Made by a program: the position numbers and the translations under genes. A stretch of 21,025 nt of DNA, from positions 1 through 21,025 of the forward strand of contig UROR01000026.1 of assembly GCA_900549535.1 (NCBI GenBank). Direction: 5' to 3'. The first letter of the stretch is position 1. Each line of letters begins with the position of its first letter. The notes beneath the pieces are model-generated. The model searched no databases, was not told where the DNA came from, and saw nothing but the letters and a program-made list of their open reading frames with translations. The stretch comes from an uncultured Collinsella sp. GTDB lineage: Bacteria; Actinomycetota; Coriobacteriia; Coriobacteriales; Coriobacteriaceae. Below, piece after piece: positions 7,385 to 14,918 of the stretch.

Positions 7385-10300
7385 GGTGCTGGCGAAGATG
7401 CGGAAGTGCTTGCCCATTACTGCTACCGGGTTGCCTTCTTCGTCGTAGGTTTGCCCCACCTTGCCATCGGTGTTCTCTACATAGAGCGCGCACCTGCCGT
7501 TGTTGCTTACGCTAAACGATGCCGGGCCACAGCCTGCGGCACCCACGGGCTGCGTTGCAAACGCCGATGCGCCTCGCGTCCAAGTAATATGCTGCAGTTG
7601 CTCGTTGACGGTTGCCAAAAAGCCCGAATGTTGTGGCCACGGTACCGCACGGGGTACCGTGGCGTCTGGTGGCATAACGCCCCAGCCCGCAATGGACTGG
7701 CCGATCACGGCGTACGATGCGCAGCCGCAACCGTCTGCGGTCTCGTACGCAACGGGCACCACCATTTTGCCGTTGATATTCTCGGGCTCGCTCAGCTCGA
7801 TACTCGACGGTGCTTGCGGAAAGCGAAGAACTTGGCGGAACGTCAGGCTGTCGCCCAAATCATCCGACCACAGGGTAAAGCATTCCAGCGCAACCTCGGC
7901 CTCGCTGCCGAGCGCCTTCTCTGCGGTGGTTCCGCGGCGGTGGAGGTAGGCACCCGACAGGCGTCCGTCGACCAGCGTCTTGCCTACCGTGATGCGCGGG
8001 CACTGCAGGCAATGGTAGCCATCCTCTTGCAGGCGGCCGCGCGAGATGCTGCGCCATGACGTATGCGACACCACGCGGATCTCGTCATTACTTATGCGCA
8101 GGCGCACAACGGACAGTATGCCGGCTGTGCTTGCCGTATCGAAAAGGGTGCTGTCGCCGTCGGGGCGCTCGCCCGAGACCAACAGCACGTAGGCGTCCTG
8201 GTTTCCTCTTCCGTCCGTATATTCCACTACGTCGAAGTCGTAATCGTATATGCCGTCGCGCTCCACGTCTTCCTCGCCAAACCCAAGGGGAAAGTCCACA
8301 GGCGTGGGAGCGGACCACGTTCCGTTTGCCTTTGTGTGTACCACCAGGCGCGAGCGACCATTGTCGCCGTAGCGCACCGAGGCGATACGGAACAGGCATT
8401 CTACGCCGGCAATCATTGCCAGCTTCATGTGGGCTTCGCTGAGCACGCCAGCAAACAGCACGTTGTCGCTCGAGGGCTTGATGCCGCCACGCTCGTCCTC
8501 CGACACGCCGGCAGAATCGGCGTTCGGGTCGGCAACGGTGTTCGTTGCCTGACCGATGTAGGTGTACTCATACATCGGCGCGGCGTTTTCGTCGTTCTCT
8601 ATCAGTGCATGGACGAAATGCTCGATCTGTCCCGTGTCGTTGCTTTCTGCATCCGCCTCGAGCTCAATGCGCGTGACCGCTTGATCCCAATCGCGCACGA
8701 CAGGCGCGGCGTTAACGGCAGTGGCCTTAACCTCGGCGCATGCGAGCAGCTCGGCGTTGGTGACGATGGTGGCCGATGCGATAAATTGCGGCACGCCGCC
8801 CGCCTCAATGTTGCCGGCCGAGCCGAAGCAGGCATCCAGCGTATAAGGCGTATCTCCACCCAATGCGAGCTCAGAGCGCTGGAGCACATACTGGTCGCCA
8901 TTGTTCACCGACATATTCCACGAATCGATGAGTGTGGGCCACGACCCCGACCAAGCCTTGGTGGTCCACTTGAACATTACGAACTGGAGTATCACATCGA
9001 CATCGACGTCTGCACCTACGCGCAGCCGCGGAAGCTGGTGTCCATCTGCCTTCTCGTACCCAATGAACAGCGTGAGGGATGCGGCGCCGCGCACGGCAGA
9101 CGAAGCGACGCCTGCAACGCCGGCGCCAAAGGTGACGGCAAGCCCGATCTGGATGGTGAACGAGCCCGACGTGTTTGAATAGTCGAGCGAAATGTTTTTA
9201 AAAAACGCCGCGCCGCTGCCGTGCGTGTGGGCACCCACGGCGAGCGCCAGTTTTGCCAGCACCCAGGGGTTGACGTTTAGGAAAAATGGCACCGGTCCTA
9301 GGGTAAGCTGCTCGGTCCAATTGAGGTCGGTTCTTACCTGGAAGAGGGCCTTAATATTGCCGTATGCGGGGTCGTTGTTGTTACCCCAGGTTTTGCCCAC
9401 CCAATCGTAGGCGAGCGAGCCGTACAGCTGTGTGGCGATATCCATCGTGAACAGCGGCGTGCAATGGTGGCGAAGGAGCTTGGTGTTTCTTGGATCGGTG
9501 CCCGAACCGGCACTCATACTCTTGTACTGATTCCACTTCCCCTCCATCTCGTCGAGGTAGCGGTTTGCCTGCTTGGCGCCCGACTCGCGCGGCGATTTCT
9601 TCCAGTATTCCGGATCAGGGTTGCCCGAATCGTTCATATAGCTGGCTGGTTTGTATCCTCCGCCAAACAGCACGTATCCAGCAAACGAGAAATCGAAGAG
9701 GATTGGAAATGTGGGCATCCAACACGTGAACTTATTACCACCGATGCGGGGAAACGATGCGGGGAAATCAAACGGAGTGATCTCCTGGTCCATGGTGGTG
9801 GGAATGATGGTGGTCGAGCCTGATTCCGCCTTTGCGGCCGGCGCGGTGACAACGGCCATGGGGGAGGAGAGCGTGTAGGTTTTGCCCTGATAGTCGAGGA
9901 CAAAGCGCAGCTTGCACCCTTCTTCCAGAAGGCCCGATGCCGCATCGAGGAGCTTGTCTTCGAGTGTGAACGTTGCCAGATTATTCGCACCCGATGCACT
10001 GGCCTTGATCTGGCCGATCTGTGTGACGGTTTCGGCTGAGCTGCCCGTGGCGGGCAATACCTTGTTGATGCACAGCGTTGCCTGTCCACCCTGTGGCAGA
10101 TGTGCCTGCACGGTAAAGGAGTGCGTATCGGGCTGCCCGTTTGCCGTGTCGTCCTTCGGCAATGCCATGAACGTGGCTTCAGCGTACTGGATGTCCCATT
10201 CGTCGAATGTGAGCTGGCGGAAGTACGGCTCGCCGTCGGAAAGCGGACGCGTGGGCGCGGTTATGGCGGTGCCGCCCTGGATACGCGCAAGGGGAATCTC

Positions 10301-10705
10301 GACATCACGGTAGCCCGCCATGCTAATGGAGATGCCGCCGTTAAAGTCGTACGCGTCGAGAAGCGTTGCCTCGTCCACGTAGCCTTCCGAAAGCGGCGCG
10401 ACCTCAAAGATGGCCGTGCCTTCTTCATCGGTAGTGGCGGTGAGCTGCTTGCCTGCGGCATAGCGCGATGTGAGCGTGACCTGGGCACCCGTGATGGGCG
10501 TATTCTTGTTGGCGACGTCGACTACGACCACACCAAACATGGCGCGCGAGAGAACGAGCACCCTGAAGGGGTCTTTTTCGTCGGCATAGGCTTCGGTGGG
10601 CGCGATCGGCAATATGAAGGCGTTTGCGCTTCCCGGCACGCGCGGCAACATAATGCTCGCCAGCGAGGACGCTCCGGCAACAAGTAACGAACGGCGATCA
10701 AGCAT
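7382..10705 (-). CDS. large secreted surface protein, N-terminal part, twin-arginine-like signal peptide
   Basis: An 1107-residue protein. I chose the ATG at 10705 because GGGAG lies 7-8 bp upstream and the signal peptide begins there; an upstream in-frame start at 10801 would put 32 polar residues before it. The N-terminus MLDRRSLLVAGASSLASIML has a twin-arginine motif (DRRSLL) and a hydrophobic core, with a possible cleavage site at AYA (39-41). Residues about 50-135 look like a carboxypeptidase-regulatory-type beta fold (ITGAQVTLTSRYAAG, then TATTDEEGTAIFEV). The rest is beta-rich with many Trp and Gly residues and no catalytic motif that I recognise. It likely acts outside the membrane, possibly in adhesion or glycan contact, but function is unknown. 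It stops at the TAG at 7382, losing its wall-anchor end. A LuxR gene lies 156 bp upstream. Confidence 0.8.
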   Translation of the reverse strand: MLDRRSLLVAGASSLASIMLPRVPGSANAFILPIAPTEAYADEKDPFRVLVLSRAMFGVVVVDVANKNTPITGAQVTLTSRYAAGKQLTATTDEEGTAIFEVAPLSEGYVDEATLLDAYDFNGGISISMAGYRDVEIPLARIQGGTAITAPTRPLSDGEPYFRQLTFDEWDIQYAEATFMALPKDDTANGQPDTHSFTVQAHLPQGGQATLCINKVLPATGSSAETVTQIGQIKASASGANNLATFTLEDKLLDAASGLLEEGCKLRFVLDYQGKTYTLSSPMAVVTAPAAKAESGSTTIIPTTMDQEITPFDFPASFPRIGGNKFTCWMPTFPILFDFSFAGYVLFGGGYKPASYMNDSGNPDPEYWKKSPRESGAKQANRYLDEMEGKWNQYKSMSAGSGTDPRNTKLLRHHCTPLFTMDIATQLYGSLAYDWVGKTWGNNNDPAYGNIKALFQVRTDLNWTEQLTLGPVPFFLNVNPWVLAKLALAVGAHTHGSGAAFFKNISLDYSNTSGSFTIQIGLAVTFGAGVAGVASSAVRGAASLTLFIGYEKADGHQLPRLRVGADVDVDVILQFVMFKWTTKAWSGSWPTLIDSWNMSVNNGDQYVLQRSELALGGDTPYTLDACFGSAGNIEAGGVPQFIASATIVTNAELLACAEVKATAVNAAPVVRDWDQAVTRIELEADAESNDTGQIEHFVHALIENDENAAPMYEYTYIGQATNTVADPNADSAGVSEDERGGIKPSSDNVLFAGVLSEAHMKLAMIAGVECLFRIASVRYGDNGRSRLVVHTKANGTWSAPTPVDFPLGFGEEDVERDGIYDYDFDVVEYTDGRGNQDAYVLLVSGERPDGDSTLFDTASTAGILSVVRLRISNDEIRVVSHTSWRSISRGRLQEDGYHCLQCPRITVGKTLVDGRLSGAYLHRRGTTAEKALGSEAEVALECFTLWSDDLGDSLTFRQVLRFPQAPSSIELSEPENINGKMVVPVAYETADGCGCASYAVIGQSIAGWGVMPPDATVPRAVPWPQHSGFLATVNEQLQHITWTRGASAFATQPVGAAGCGPASFSVSNNGRCALYVENTDGKVGQTYDEEGNPVAVMGKHFRIFAST

Positions 10706-10733
10706 CTTTGGCTCCCATCCCGCAGGTATCGGT

Positions 10734-10804
10734 GGAAATAATCCAATTTTGCGAGAAGGCATCCTGCCACGGTAGTGCCGTCCGAGGGCCAAAATGTCCA
10801 ATTT
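10734..10804. promoter_or_regulatory. two imperfect direct repeats upstream of the surface protein gene
   Basis: AAAATGTCCAATTT (10791-10804) and AAATAATCCAATTT (10736-10749) agree at 11 of 14 positions and share TCCAATTT. They lie between the LuxR gene and the start of the surface protein gene. They are AT-rich islands in a G+C-rich gap and could be regulator binding sites. No clear -35/-10 pair was found there. Confidence 0.3.
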
Positions 10805-10861
10805 GAGCGAGCGAAGCGCCGGGGCTCCGGAGCGCGCATGCTGCGCTAGGCAGCCCGGTCG

Positions 10862-11866
10862 CTAACGCAACATATGCGCGACCAGTTCGGTGCGCGTGCC
10901 GATGCCAAGCTTTGCATACACACTGGATAGGCGGTTTTTGACAGTGCCCGGCGATACTCCCATATGACGAGCGATTTCGGCGTTGGTCCATCCGCGGCAG
11001 GCGAGCATGGCCATGGTGAACTCTGTGGTCGTCAGGTCGTCAGCCACGTCCTCGTCCGAATCGGGGTTGTGGATGCGCCGCCAGCCGTAGCTGAATCGAT
11101 ACGTAATCTCGATGATACGTGCGAAATCGTCAGGGTATTGCGATTTTAGGCATGCCTCGATGAGCCCCTGCAAAAGGCCGTGGTGCTCGCCAATGAGCTC
11201 GATAAGGCCGTCGGGGCGCGCAATGTCCCAAGCGGCTCCAAAATGCGCTTTTGCGGCGTCGACGTCTTTGAGACTCATGCATGCCATGGAAGCTGCCAGG
11301 TGCAGGAACAGTTCCGAGATCGGATAGCTCCCCTGTTTCATGATCAGGGCGTTTTCCGCCATGCCCAGACTGCGGCCATATTCGCCGCGCAGGTACAGGG
11401 CATGCGCCATCACGTAGCTGGCGAACAGGCGCAGGCCTTCGGGCAGATGCGCCGCAAGCGGATAAAACTCTTCGGCAGAATACGGGGAAGACAAGTGCAG
11501 CAGGACGCTTGCGGCCGAGGCGAACAGGATATGCGTGGCGTGGACGGCGGGTGATTCCTCGTCAGTTGGCGTATCGAGGATGCCCGCAAGACAACGGCGG
11601 GCGTCGGCGATACGGTTGAGCGACAGGCTGGCGTATCCGCAGATAAAGCATGCGGAATAGCGCAGTGCGGAATCGGTGGCGTCAAGATAGGGGCGCGCCG
11701 TCTTGGCAGCGAGGGCGGCCTGTCCGCGAAAGTACAGCGCTTCTGCCGTGGCGATGGTGCGTGAATCGGGGTCGGAAATGCCTGCAACCGCAGCGTCAAT
11801 CTGCCCCGGCACAAAGGCAGTGCACATCAACGGCATGGGAACGCATGGGTAGCCATCGCAGTCCAT
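10862..11866 (-). CDS. LuxR-family transcriptional regulator
   Basis: A 334-residue protein starting at ATG 11866, with GGGAG about 9 bp upstream. An upstream in-frame start at 12049 lies inside the kinase gene and gives a low-complexity basic leader, so it is rejected. The last about 59 residues (276-334) are a GerE/LuxR helix-turn-helix: LTTTEFTMAMLACRGWTNAE, then IARHMGVSPGTVKNRLSSVY, then AKLGIGTR. The N-terminal 270 residues are helical and TPR-like, with repeated ALYLRGEYGRSLGMAENAL-type segments and no receiver domain, as in LuxR proteins with helical-repeat sensor regions. It probably controls the surface protein gene next downstream, 156 bp away, in the same direction. It may share a transcript with the upstream kinase, whose stop is 68 bp before its start. 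Confidence 0.85.
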   Translation of the reverse strand: MDCDGYPCVPMPLMCTAFVPGQIDAAVAGISDPDSRTIATAEALYFRGQAALAAKTARPYLDATDSALRYSACFICGYASLSLNRIADARRCLAGILDTPTDEESPAVHATHILFASAASVLLHLSSPYSAEEFYPLAAHLPEGLRLFASYVMAHALYLRGEYGRSLGMAENALIMKQGSYPISELFLHLAASMACMSLKDVDAAKAHFGAAWDIARPDGLIELIGEHHGLLQGLIEACLKSQYPDDFARIIEITYRFSYGWRRIHNPDSDEDVADDLTTTEFTMAMLACRGWTNAEIARHMGVSPGTVKNRLSSVYAKLGIGTRTELVAHMLR

Positions 11867-11934
11867 CTTCCATCTCCCAACAGCTGGCAACAATAGCAGC
11901 AATTGTACTCCTGTTGCTCGGGACCCCTTTCGTT

Positions 11935-13086
11935 TTACTGCTCGGTTGACGCTGCGGATCGTTTTGGAAGGCTTACGAGCATGGTGGTCCCGTTCTCGGA
12001 ACTTGTTTCGACCTCTACTGTGCCACCGTGAAGAGCTGCAATCTCCCAAACGAGCGCTAGTCCGAGTCCTGCGCCGCCGTATGCCCTGCTGCGGGATTTG
12101 TCTAGACGAAAGAACGGTTGGAAGATGCTCTCACGGTACTGCTTGGGTATTCCCGGGCCCTGGTCCTCGACTCGCAGGAACACGTGGCTGTCGTTGTCGC
12201 AGATGGAGACGGTAACGCTCGAGTCGGTGCGGCTATAGCGGATAGCGTTTTCGACCAGGTTGAACACCAGCCGGTACAGCAGCGTGTCGCTCCCGATTAC
12301 TAAAGCGTCTCCCGCACAATTGAGGGCTATGCCCTTATTTTCGGCAAGTGGTGCAAGGTCGGTGAGGACCTCTTCGGACAAGGGACCAAGTTCCACATCG
12401 TCCTCGCAAGGAACACTGCGGAGCTCACTCATCTCGAGCAATACCTTGGCCATTCGAGACATGCGCTCGGTTTGTTCTTGTAGCAGGCCGAGCAGCTCGG
12501 CCGTTTCGGGTTGCAAACCGGAGTGCTCGGAGATGAATAGTTCAATCTGTGCTTGCATAAGGGCGAGCGGGGTGCGCAGCTCGTGTGCGGCGTTGCCGGT
12601 AAACTGACGCTGTGCAGAGAACCCTTCGCCAAGACGGGCGATCATGTCGTTGAAAGAGGCGCTGCATCGTTGTAGCTCGATGGGCACATCTTCACTGAGC
12701 CTGATTTCGCTTAGGTTGTCAGGCTGCACACGCTCGACCTGGGCCGCAAAAGCCCGTAGCGGTTTGAGTGCACGGCCGCTCACAAAGTATGCCAGCGCGC
12801 CGCCAAGGAGTGTTACTCCAGCCGTGATGTACCAGGCTGTCGTGCCAAAAGACTCCTGTGCGTCGTTTACGACGATCGTGACCTCGTCATCGGGGGTCGC
12901 TTTCGTTGGGTCGAACGCCTGGGGCGAATTTTCGCCGGTTGCGTTAAAGGCCGAGATGTTACTGCCGATGGCATCCATGTAGCGCATGCCCGTATAGCCG
13001 ACCAGGCAGTTCGTCAGCACGCATGCCGCACACGTGAGCAGTGCCGTCGTAATCGTTATGCGCCATTGCAGCGAAAGCCTTTTCAT
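11935..13086 (-). CDS. membrane sensor histidine kinase
   Basis: A 383-residue kinase. TM1 is at about 8-30, a short extracytoplasmic loop of about 50 residues follows, and TM2 is at about 83-103, followed by a HAMP-like segment (GRALKPLRAFAAQVERV). The dimerisation box is NAAHELRTPLALM with phospho-accepting His168. The ATPase region shows NLVENAIRYS (N box), DQGPGIP (G1), FQPFFRLDKSRS (F box) and GGAGLGLALV (G2). It autophosphorylates and passes phosphate to the response regulator encoded just upstream, with which it overlaps by ATGA (13083-13086). The short loop lacks a recognised ligand domain. Divergence from a redox operon suggests it senses an envelope redox or related signal, which is inference. 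Confidence 0.93.
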   Translation of the reverse strand: MKRLSLQWRITITTALLTCAACVLTNCLVGYTGMRYMDAIGSNISAFNATGENSPQAFDPTKATPDDEVTIVVNDAQESFGTTAWYITAGVTLLGGALAYFVSGRALKPLRAFAAQVERVQPDNLSEIRLSEDVPIELQRCSASFNDMIARLGEGFSAQRQFTGNAAHELRTPLALMQAQIELFISEHSGLQPETAELLGLLQEQTERMSRMAKVLLEMSELRSVPCEDDVELGPLSEEVLTDLAPLAENKGIALNCAGDALVIGSDTLLYRLVFNLVENAIRYSRTDSSVTVSICDNDSHVFLRVEDQGPGIPKQYRESIFQPFFRLDKSRSRAYGGAGLGLALVWEIAALHGGTVEVETSSENGTTMLVSLPKRSAASTEQ

Positions 13087-13757
13087 TCGCTATCCTCCAT
13101 AACGTAGCCCTCTCCAATCCGATTGCGAATCGGGTCGTATCCCAAAGCGCTGCGTAGCTTTTTGCGGAGTGACGAGATGTGAACGCGGGTCGCGTTGCTA
13201 AAGCTGTTCACGCTGCTATCCCAAACGTGCTCTATAAGCTCCTCTTGGCTTACCGGTCGCCCCTGATTAAGCATCAGGTATTCCAAGATTCCCGTTTCCT
13301 TGCGCGTAAGAGATAGGGCCTCGCTGTCTACGGAAGCGATGCGCGCCTTGGTGTCAAAGCGGAGCTTTCCACAGGTTAATACTATGTCGCTTTGTGCAAA
13401 GCGCCTGAGGGTAAGGCTGCGGATCCTTGCCGCAAGCTCGTCAAGATGAAACGGCTTGGTAAGGTAATCGTTGGCGCCGGCATCGAGTCCGGCGACCTTG
13501 TCGGCGACCTCGCCGCGTGCGGACAGAATCAGTACCTTGGTCTCGCAGTCGGTTTTCCTAAGTTCCCTGAGCACGGTCATGCCATCGATACGGGGAAGGT
13601 TGAGGTCGAGTACCACGAGGTCAAAGACTTCGACGCCCAGCAGGTCGAGCGCCTCCTGTCCGTCGTGGCAGCAGTCGACGCTGTACGCCAAGTTTCGCAA
13701 GCTGCGCGCGATTGCATCGCACAGCGCTCGCTCGTCTTCGACGATCAAAATACGCAT
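13083..13757 (-). CDS. OmpR/PhoB-family response regulator
   Basis: A 224-residue regulator beginning at ATG 13757 with AAGGAGAC four bases upstream; the in-frame start at 13775 is within that leader and is rejected. The receiver domain has the acidic pair EDE (7-9), phospho-accepting Asp51 (VVLDLNLP), Ser79 and Lys101 (YLTKPF). The C-terminal half is a winged-helix DNA-binding domain (LTRKETGILEYLMLNQGRPV, then ATRVHISSLRKKLRSALG). It partners the kinase that follows with a 4-bp overlap. The divergent position relative to the CXXC/Fe-S/TlpA operon, with 90 bp between starts, makes that operon the obvious target. Confidence 0.93.
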   Translation of the reverse strand: MRILIVEDERALCDAIARSLRNLAYSVDCCHDGQEALDLLGVEVFDLVVLDLNLPRIDGMTVLRELRKTDCETKVLILSARGEVADKVAGLDAGANDYLTKPFHLDELAARIRSLTLRRFAQSDIVLTCGKLRFDTKARIASVDSEALSLTRKETGILEYLMLNQGRPVSQEELIEHVWDSSVNSFSNATRVHISSLRKKLRSALGYDPIRNRIGEGYVMEDSE

Positions 13758-13847
13758 AACAGTCTCCTTGCACATTCCAAATCGCGCTTAACACGGATTT
13801 TATAGTCGATATGGTCCAATGGTCGCGTAACGAAAGGAGTGGTCAGG
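13758..13847. promoter_or_regulatory. divergent promoter region with ATGGTC direct repeats
   Basis: This 90-bp gap must carry both divergent promoters. ATGGTC occurs at 13811-13816 and again at 13819-13824 (8-bp period). On the minus strand TATAAA (13804-13799) is a good -10 with no matching -35; the repeats lie where the -35 would be, which fits activation by a bound regulator. On the + strand TTAACA (13788-13793) and TATGGT (13810-13815) are 16 bp apart. AAAGGAG at 13833-13839 serves the first + strand gene. Confidence 0.4.
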
Positions 13848-13994
13848 TTGTTCAAAGCGGTAAAGCCCGTGGTACAGGTCGCTTTGTTGATCGTCGGAAT
13901 TGCCATGGTGTGCTTTGGTGTTATGCGTGGCGAGGCGGATGCCGTGCTGGCCAAAGCGATTAGGCTGTGCTTGGAGTGTATCGGAATTGGATAA
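13848..13994 (+). CDS. CD1871A-family CXXC motif small membrane protein
   Basis: A 48-residue peptide starting at TTG 13848, with AAAGGAG 8 bp upstream; a GTG at 13839 overlaps that site and is rejected. It has one hydrophobic segment (about 8-25, VVQVALLIVGIAMVCFGV), then RGEADAVLAKA, and ends in CLECIGIG. The Arg-Gly-Glu, the Leu-x-Lys-Ala and the C-terminal C-x-x-C-I-G-I-G ending match what I know of the CD1871A-type family. The two cysteines (41, 44) could relay a thiol-disulfide signal or bind metal. The stop overlaps the start of the Fe-S protein gene by 8 bp, so the two are translationally coupled. Confidence 0.85.
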   Translation: MFKAVKPVVQVALLIVGIAMVCFGVMRGEADAVLAKAIRLCLECIGIG

Positions 13995-14889
13995 AAGAGA
14001 AAACACTGCGTCGCATGTTTTGGCCCGATTTCGCGGATTCATTCAGGCGGCGGCGACGCTGGTCACCAACATTCACCTGCCAAACTTTGCCAAAGGCGGC
14101 ATCTATCAGGGCGCGGGAAAAACAGTCTGCGTACCTGGACTTAATTGCTATTCGTGCCCCACGGCATCGGGTGCGTGCCCCATCGGGTCGTTCCAGTCGG
14201 TGGTAGGTTCATCCAAGTTCAACTTTTCTTACTATGTTACCGGTACGCTCATTTTGCTCGGCGTGCTGCTGGGACGCTTTGTATGCGGCTTTCTGTGCCC
14301 GTTTGGCTGGCTGCAGGAGCTGCTTCATAAGATTCCCGGCAAAAAGTTCTCCACGAAAAAGCTCAAGCCGCTCACGTACATCAAGTACGTCGTGCTGCTG
14401 TTTGCCGTGGTGCTGCTGCCCGTCTTGGTGGTTAACGACGTGGGCATGGGCGACCCGTTCTTTTGTAAGTACATCTGTCCACAGGGTGTGCTCGAGGGCG
14501 CCATTCCGCTGGCCATTGCCAACGCCGGCATTCGATCTGCGCTGGGGCAGCTCTTTACCTGGAAACTTGCCGTTCTCATTGCCGTGGTAGTGCTGAGCGT
14601 TTTGTTCTATCGCCCCTTCTGCAAATGGATTTGTCCACTTGGCGCATTCTATGCGCTCATGAATAGGGTGTCCCTACTGGGGATTCGGGTTGACGCATGC
14701 AAATGTGTCTCGTGCGGCAAGTGTTCAAGGGTTTGTCAGATGGACGTTGATGTGGTCCGCGCGCCCAATCATGCCGAATGTATCCGGTGCGGAAAGTGCA
14801 TCGGGGCCTGTCCTGTCGATGCCATCAGCTATCGCTATGGCCTGGATGTGTCGGCGGAAAAGCTTCCCTTGACCGCCGATAAAAAGTAA
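13987..14889 (+). CDS. NapH/polyferredoxin-like 4Fe-4S membrane protein
   Basis: A 300-residue protein; I place the start at TTG 13987, which has TTGGAG 10 bp upstream and overlaps the previous stop. An upstream in-frame start at 13900 would lie deep in the CXXC gene. N-terminal cysteines lie in CVPGLNCYSCPTASGACPIG (Cys48, 54, 57, 64). Membrane segments follow at about 84-100, 132-150 and 193-208, each near a Cys-Pro motif (CGFLCPFGW, CKYICPQG, CKWICPLG). Two 4Fe-4S ferredoxin motifs close the protein: CVSCGKCSRVC (240-250) and CIRCGKCIGACP (265-276). Such proteins carry electrons between a cytoplasmic or quinol donor and an extracytoplasmic partner. Here the likely acceptor is the TlpA-like lipoprotein encoded next. 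Confidence 0.9.
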   Translation: MDKRENTASHVLARFRGFIQAAATLVTNIHLPNFAKGGIYQGAGKTVCVPGLNCYSCPTASGACPIGSFQSVVGSSKFNFSYYVTGTLILLGVLLGRFVCGFLCPFGWLQELLHKIPGKKFSTKKLKPLTYIKYVVLLFAVVLLPVLVVNDVGMGDPFFCKYICPQGVLEGAIPLAIANAGIRSALGQLFTWKLAVLIAVVVLSVLFYRPFCKWICPLGAFYALMNRVSLLGIRVDACKCVSCGKCSRVCQMDVDVVRAPNHAECIRCGKCIGACPVDAISYRYGLDVSAEKLPLTADKK

Positions 14890-14918
14890 ACAAGCTTCGA
14901 CAAAACGGAGGAATGACT

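Noticed and set aside
8063..9178. 371-codon + strand ORF opposite the surface protein
   Set aside because: It mirrors the surface protein frame, which has a signal peptide, a ribosome site and continuity into an anchor region.
10806..10860. G+C-rich inverted stretches after the LuxR stop as a terminator
   Set aside because: Only weak, ambiguous pairing and no T-run on the minus strand.
11867..12049. Longer N-terminus for the LuxR regulator
   Set aside because: It would overlap the kinase gene by over 110 bp and adds a basic low-complexity leader, while ATG 11866 has a suitable ribosome site.
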